Below, in pieces: positions 14,559-17,699 of a stretch of 17,699 bases of DNA. The first letter of the stretch is position 1; every line of letters starts with the position of its first letter. The position numbers and the translations under genes were made by a program. This DNA comes from DATFWC01 sp045801465 (GTDB taxonomy: Bacteria > Pseudomonadota > Alphaproteobacteria > Rhizobiales > Xanthobacteraceae): positions 1-17,699 of the forward strand of contig JBJMSU010000067.1 of NCBI GenBank assembly GCA_045801465.1, read 5' to 3'. The notes under the pieces were generated by a model, which did no database searches, was not told the origin of the DNA, and saw nothing but the letters and a program-made list of their open reading frames with translations.

Positions 14559-15146
14559 TCAGGCGGCAAGGTCGATCGCGAGCGTCGGAACGCGCGACGC
14601 TCCGGCAGGACCTAGTAAGGCGGCAAGTGCGGCGAGTTGGGCCTGGTGGCGCCCGCCGCGGCGCAGGCGCCGTTCGAGCCAGGCGGCGACGCTGGGGTCG
14701 AGAGCCTCGTTGCGCGTCCAGCCGGCGAGCGCCATGGCGGATGAGAGCGCCCTTGCGCGCTCGGGCACGCGATGACCGGACGCTGCCAGCACATGATGCG
14801 CGATCGCCTTTGCCAATAGATCGTCAAAGGCTCCGCCGTCCGCCCGCTCGCAGGCCGCCTCGTGGATGTCGAACAAGGCATCGGCTTCCGCCCGTGTAAC
14901 CGGCTGCGCGCCGCCCGCCATCAGGATTCGCCGTACCAAGGCGGTGTCGGCCGCATCGATCGCGCGCGAGAAATGGATCCGGCCGGCGGTGGTCGGTCCC
15001 TCGCCGGTGATCACGCCGTTTCTGACCGCACGGAGCACGGCCAGCCTGAGCGGCTCGGCGGGCGACCGCTCGACCGCCGCCACCACGGCCGCGATGGCGG
15101 CTTCGCTCTCGATGCGCAATCCAGCGGTCCGTTCGGTATTTGCCAC
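14559..15146 (-). CDS. hypothetical protein, 195 aa, upstream of pccA
   Basis: A soluble, mostly helical, Ala- and Arg-rich protein. Notable stretches are EPLRLAVLRAVRNGVITGEG, ADTALVRRILMAGGAQPVTRAEADALFDIHEAAC and FDDLLAKAIAHHVLAASGHRVP. The pattern of a short helix pair followed by AEADALF-type and DLLAKAIAHHVL segments recalls uncharacterised TerB-like helical proteins of alphaproteobacteria, but I cannot name a family with confidence. The GTG at 15146 is chosen because GGGAG lies six bases upstream; a further GTG at 15170 has no such site. It is co-oriented with pccA and probably co-transcribed. A 14-bp perfect palindrome about 100 bp upstream may be an operator. Confidence 0.7.
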   Translation of the reverse strand: MANTERTAGLRIESEAAIAAVVAAVERSPAEPLRLAVLRAVRNGVITGEGPTTAGRIHFSRAIDAADTALVRRILMAGGAQPVTRAEADALFDIHEAACERADGGAFDDLLAKAIAHHVLAASGHRVPERARALSSAMALAGWTRNEALDPSVAAWLERRLRRGGRHQAQLAALAALLGPAGASRVPTLAIDLAA

Positions 15147-15245
15147 GATGCGCTCCCGTCCCGGTGACACTGTCGACGAGCGCCGCTTACGATTCGCTCA
15201 AGGCGGCCCCGCGGCCCCTTCTATGCGCGGGCGAACCGCGCGAAT

Positions 15246-15259
15246 GTGACCGCGGTCAC
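15246..15259. promoter_or_regulatory. perfect 14-bp palindrome, possible operator
   Basis: GTGACCGCGGTCAC is fully self-complementary and sits about 100 bp upstream of the minus-strand 195-aa gene. Short perfect palindromes in such positions often bind dimeric regulators. No regulator gene is adjacent, so identity is open. Confidence 0.35.
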
Positions 15260-15345
15260 TCTTCTGGCGCGCCCAGGGAAATCGACGGCAAGCGTCGGCT
15301 GTGATATGCGCGCCACGGAAGTCAGTCGTGGGTCGTGGCGCCGCC

Positions 15346-15495
15346 AGTGCCCCGCTTCCGAAGTTCGTGATACATGGCAGCACGCTCCGACACGAACTTC
15401 GGAAGCAAAGGGGCACTCGCAAGTCTATGATTCTGATTTGAAGTTCCTGAACAAGCTTGCGGCAGATGCTGTAGGAACTTCAAATCGGCGGCACT
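15346..15495. repeat. composite palindromic repeat, copy 2
   Basis: Unit A (15346-15417) has near-perfect arms AGTGCCCCGCTTCCGAAG and CTTCGGAAGCAAAGGGGCACT with a short centre. The linker CGCAAGTCTATGAT matches that of copy 1. Unit B keeps the inner arms TTGAAGTTCC / GGAACTTCAA and the right terminus CGGCGGCACT (ending 15495) but has lost its left terminus by a short deletion. Its orientation is the same as in copy 1. Confidence 0.85.
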
Positions 15496-15517
15496 AAGAG
15501 CCCACGCGGAGAGCAGC

Positions 15518-16450
15518 ATGACGAGGAGCGCCGGTATCCATCACGTCACGGCCATCTGCAGCAATCCGCGGCGCAACGTGGCGTTCTATACCGACGGCCT
15601 CGGCCTGCGCATGGTGAAGCGGACCGTCAATTTCGACGATCCATCCACCTGGCACCTCTACTACGGCGACGAGACCGGCAGTCCCGGCACGGCGCTGACG
15701 TTCTTTGCCTGGGGCAACCTGCCGCCCGGCCACAACGGCATCGGTCAGACGGTGGCGACCGCTTTCATGATCCCGGAGCGCTCGCTCGCCTATTGGACCG
15801 GGAGGTTCGCCGAAAAGGGGATTCCTCATGATGGACCAGCGCGGCGGTTCGACCAGACTTTCGTCGCCTTGCGCGATCCCGACGGCATGAGTCTCGAACT
15901 CGTGGCAACCAAGGGGGCGCGGGCGCTGCCGGCGTGGTCCGGCGGCCCTGTTCCGGCCGAGCACGCCATCCGTGGCTTCTCCGGCGTCACGCTGCTGGTC
16001 GGCGAAGCCGAGCCGACCGCGCAAGTGTTGACCGAGGCGCTCGGCTTCGCGTCACAGGGTCAGGAGAACTCGCGCCATCGCTTCGTGGCAGCGGATGGGC
16101 CGCTCGGCACGATCGTCGATCTGCGCGCCGAATCCGGTGCGCCGCCAGGCCGGCAGGGCGCCGGATCGGTCCATCACGTGGCGTTCCGCGCGCCCGACGA
16201 CGACGCCGAGCTCGCAATGGCAGCGGCCGTGCGCGGACTGGGGCTGCGGCCGACGGATCCGATCGACCGCCAGTATTTTCACTCGGTCTATTTCCGCGAG
16301 CCGGGCGGCGTGCTGTTCGAGATCGCCACCGACGGGCCGGGCTTCACCGTGGACGAGCCCAAGGAGGCGCTCGGATCATCGCTCAAGTTGCCGGCCTGGA
16401 TCGAGCCGCGTCGCGCCCAGATCGAAGCCGCGCTGCCGGCGCTGGCGTAA
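15518..16450 (+). CDS. ring-cleaving dioxygenase, VOC family (MhqO-like)
   Basis: A 310-aa protein with two tandem glyoxalase/VOC modules. The first runs from GIHHVTAIC (metal ligand His about 8-9) to DGMSLELVA (Glu127). The second runs from GSVHHVAFRAPD (His about 219-220) through RQYFHSVYFREPGGVLFEIATDGPGF (Glu268). The closing motif and the 310-residue length are typical of the MhqO/MhqA group, linked in Bacillus to hydroquinone and quinone detoxification. ATG 15518 has GGAGAG close upstream. It is preceded directly by a palindromic repeat and followed by a REP pair, so it is probably its own transcript. The physiological substrate is inferred from family only. Confidence 0.88.
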   Translation: MTRSAGIHHVTAICSNPRRNVAFYTDGLGLRMVKRTVNFDDPSTWHLYYGDETGSPGTALTFFAWGNLPPGHNGIGQTVATAFMIPERSLAYWTGRFAEKGIPHDGPARRFDQTFVALRDPDGMSLELVATKGARALPAWSGGPVPAEHAIRGFSGVTLLVGEAEPTAQVLTEALGFASQGQENSRHRFVAADGPLGTIVDLRAESGAPPGRQGAGSVHHVAFRAPDDDAELAMAAAVRGLGLRPTDPIDRQYFHSVYFREPGGVLFEIATDGPGFTVDEPKEALGSSLKLPAWIEPRRAQIEAALPALA

Positions 16451-16455
16451 GCTCT

Positions 16456-16540
16456 GTAGGGCGGATGAGCGCGCAAAGCGCGCGTAATCCGCCATCATCC
16501 AACAAGGCGGCGGCTTACGGTTTCGGCTAAGCCGCCCTAC
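16456..16540. repeat. paired REP (BIME-like) element
   Basis: GTAGGGCGG at the left and CCGCCCTAC at the right form the outer inverted repeat of 85 bp. The left half has the strong hairpin GCGCGC-AAA-GCGCGC (16469-16483) within GGCGGAT...AATCCGCC. The right half has GGCGGCTTA...TAAGCCGCC around CGGTTTCG. This GTAGGGCGGAT type is widespread in Bradyrhizobium-like genomes. It starts five bases after the dioxygenase stop and ends 14 bp before the adh start, probably separating the transcripts. Confidence 0.85.
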
Positions 16541-16554
16541 GAATGGGAGGTCGC

Positions 16555-17682
16555 ATGGAAGTCCGGGCAGCAGTGGCTCTTGCCGCGGGGCAACCGCTTG
16601 AAATCGTCCACGTCGAGCTCGACGGTCCCAAGGCCGGCGAGGTGATGGTCGAGATCAAGGCCACCGGCATCTGCCACACCGACGAGTTCACGCGCTCGGG
16701 CGCCGATCCCGAGGGCCTGTTCCCGGCGATCCTCGGCCACGAGGGCGCCGGCGTGGTGGTCGAGGTCGGCCCCGGCGTCACGTCGGTGAAGAAAGGCGAC
16801 CACGTCATCCCGCTCTACACGCCGGAATGCCGGCAGTGTCCGTCGTGTCTCTCGCGCAAGACCAATTTGTGCACCGCCATCCGCACCACCCAGGGCCAAG
16901 GCGTGATGCCGGACGGGACCTCGCGCTTCTCGCTCGACGGCCGCAAGCTCCATCACTACATGGGCTGTTCGACCTTCGCCAATTTCACCGTGCTGCCCGA
17001 GATCGCGGTGGCGAAGATCCGCGAGGACGCGCCGTTCGACAAGGTCTGCTATATCGGCTGCGGCGTCACCACCGGCATCGGTGCGGTCATCAACACCGCC
17101 AAGGTCGAGCAAGGCGCCAAGGCCATCGTGTTCGGCCTCGGCGGCATCGGGCTCAACGTGCTCCAGGGCCTGCGGCTTGCCGGCGCCGACATGATCATCG
17201 GCGTCGACATCAATCCGGACCGCAAGGCCTGGGGCGAGCGCTTTGGCATGACCCACTTCGTCAACCCTAAGGATATTGGCAAGGACCTCGTCCCTCACCT
17301 CGTCAACATGACGAAATCCGGCGCCGACCAGATCGGCGGGGCGGACTACACGTTCGACTGCACCGGCAACGTCACGGTGATGCGCCAGGCGCTCGAAGCC
17401 TGCCACCGCGGCTGGGGGCAGTCGATCGTCATCGGCGTGGCGCCCTCCGGCGCGGAGATTGCAACCCGCCCCTTTCAGCTCGTCACCGGGCGAGTGTGGA
17501 AAGGCACGGCTTTCGGCGGCGCGCGCGGCCGCACGGACGTTCCGAAGATCGTCGACTGGTACATGCAAGGCAAGATTCAGATCGACCCGATGATCACGCA
17601 TGTGATGCCGCTCACCGACATCAACAAGGGATTCGACCTGATGCACGAAGGCAAGTCGATCCGCTCGGTCGTCACTTTTTAG
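16555..17682 (+). CDS. adhC: S-(hydroxymethyl)glutathione dehydrogenase / class III alcohol dehydrogenase
   Basis: A 375-aa zinc-dependent medium-chain dehydrogenase. With glutathione it oxidises S-hydroxymethylglutathione (from formaldehyde) to S-formylglutathione, and its class can also reduce S-nitrosoglutathione. The catalytic zinc ligands are C40 (TGICHTDEFT), H62-E63 (GHEGAG) and C169 (YIGCGVTTGIG). The structural zinc cysteines are C92, C95, C98 and C106 (CRQCPSCLSRKTNLC). The NAD-binding GLGGIG is at 194-199, and the C-terminus ends HEGKSIRSVVTF as in class III enzymes. ATG 16555 has GGGAGG four bases upstream and gives the normal length; a frame start at 16543 has no such signal. It may be followed by S-formylglutathione hydrolase beyond the window. 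It lies next to a VOC dioxygenase, a further electrophile-handling function. Confidence 0.95.
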   Translation: MEVRAAVALAAGQPLEIVHVELDGPKAGEVMVEIKATGICHTDEFTRSGADPEGLFPAILGHEGAGVVVEVGPGVTSVKKGDHVIPLYTPECRQCPSCLSRKTNLCTAIRTTQGQGVMPDGTSRFSLDGRKLHHYMGCSTFANFTVLPEIAVAKIREDAPFDKVCYIGCGVTTGIGAVINTAKVEQGAKAIVFGLGGIGLNVLQGLRLAGADMIIGVDINPDRKAWGERFGMTHFVNPKDIGKDLVPHLVNMTKSGADQIGGADYTFDCTGNVTVMRQALEACHRGWGQSIVIGVAPSGAEIATRPFQLVTGRVWKGTAFGGARGRTDVPKIVDWYMQGKIQIDPMITHVMPLTDINKGFDLMHEGKSIRSVVTF

Positions 17683-17699
17683 CGCTCCATCGCCCGCCC

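Larger units (their letters stand above)
15147..15517. other. intergenic region between divergent genes
   Basis: About 370 bp between the 195-aa gene (minus) and the VOC dioxygenase gene (plus). It contains a 14-bp perfect palindrome at 15246-15259 and the second copy of the composite palindromic repeat (15346-15495). The dioxygenase leader is left with only about 22 bp between the repeat and the start codon. No further gene is supported. Confidence 0.6.

Noticed and set aside
16537..17646. 369-codon minus-strand open frame over the adh gene
   Set aside because: It is fully antisense to a well-supported class III alcohol dehydrogenase. The His/Asp/Arg-rich translation has no recognisable domain.

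Overview
The window is high-GC DNA from an alphaproteobacterium, most likely order Hyphomicrobiales near Bradyrhizobium, Rhodopseudomonas or Pseudolabrys. This rests on codon usage, the isovaleryl-CoA dehydrogenase, PccA and class III ADH proteins, a fliN gene beside lipB, REP-like repeats of the GTAGCCCGGAT and GTAGGGCGGAT types, and EcfG-type (GGAAC-N16/17-CGTT) stress promoters. Species cannot be fixed without a search. Most of the window is chromosomal housekeeping and metabolic sequence.

Layout. 1-252: N-terminal part of an AbrB-type antitoxin gene running off the left edge. 353-2992 (minus): isovaleryl-CoA dehydrogenase and the Mg2+ transporter MgtE, with REP-like palindromes on both sides of the dehydrogenase gene and a stress promoter motif upstream of mgtE. 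3344-3676: unknown 110-aa protein. 3915-6628 (plus): a secreted NodB-type polysaccharide deacetylase and a membrane-anchored SGNH hydrolase, probably one operon for acyl or acetyl editing of an extracellular glycan. 6675-8138: a decayed 1.45-kb integrated element next to tRNA-Leu(GAG). It carries a phage tail tape-measure C-terminal fragment, is visibly richer in A+T in places, and is bounded by an exact 18-bp duplication of the tRNA 3' end. 8301-8978 (minus): small membrane protein and FliN, separated by a composite palindromic repeat. 9000-9734 (plus): LipB octanoyltransferase. 9817-10574 (minus): acylphosphatase and a gamma-glutamylcyclotransferase-fold protein, translationally coupled.

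10654-12165 (minus) looks like a general stress response cluster: a GS39-type short-chain dehydrogenase, a 58-aa proline-rich repeat protein and a 131-aa acidic protein. Perfect EcfG-type motifs lie immediately upstream of the first two genes, and a third such motif precedes mgtE. 12459-15146 (minus): propionyl-CoA carboxylase alpha subunit preceded by an uncharacterised 195-aa protein. 15518-17682 (plus): a ring-cleaving (MhqO-like) VOC dioxygenase and glutathione-dependent formaldehyde dehydrogenase, two detoxification functions separated by a paired REP element.

The most notable non-gene signals are the att-site duplication with an iterated CGCCCGCACCT-type motif near its ends, the three stress-promoter matches, and a two-copy composite palindromic repeat (8579-8737 and 15346-15495). 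One copy of that repeat supplies part of the fliN stop codon.
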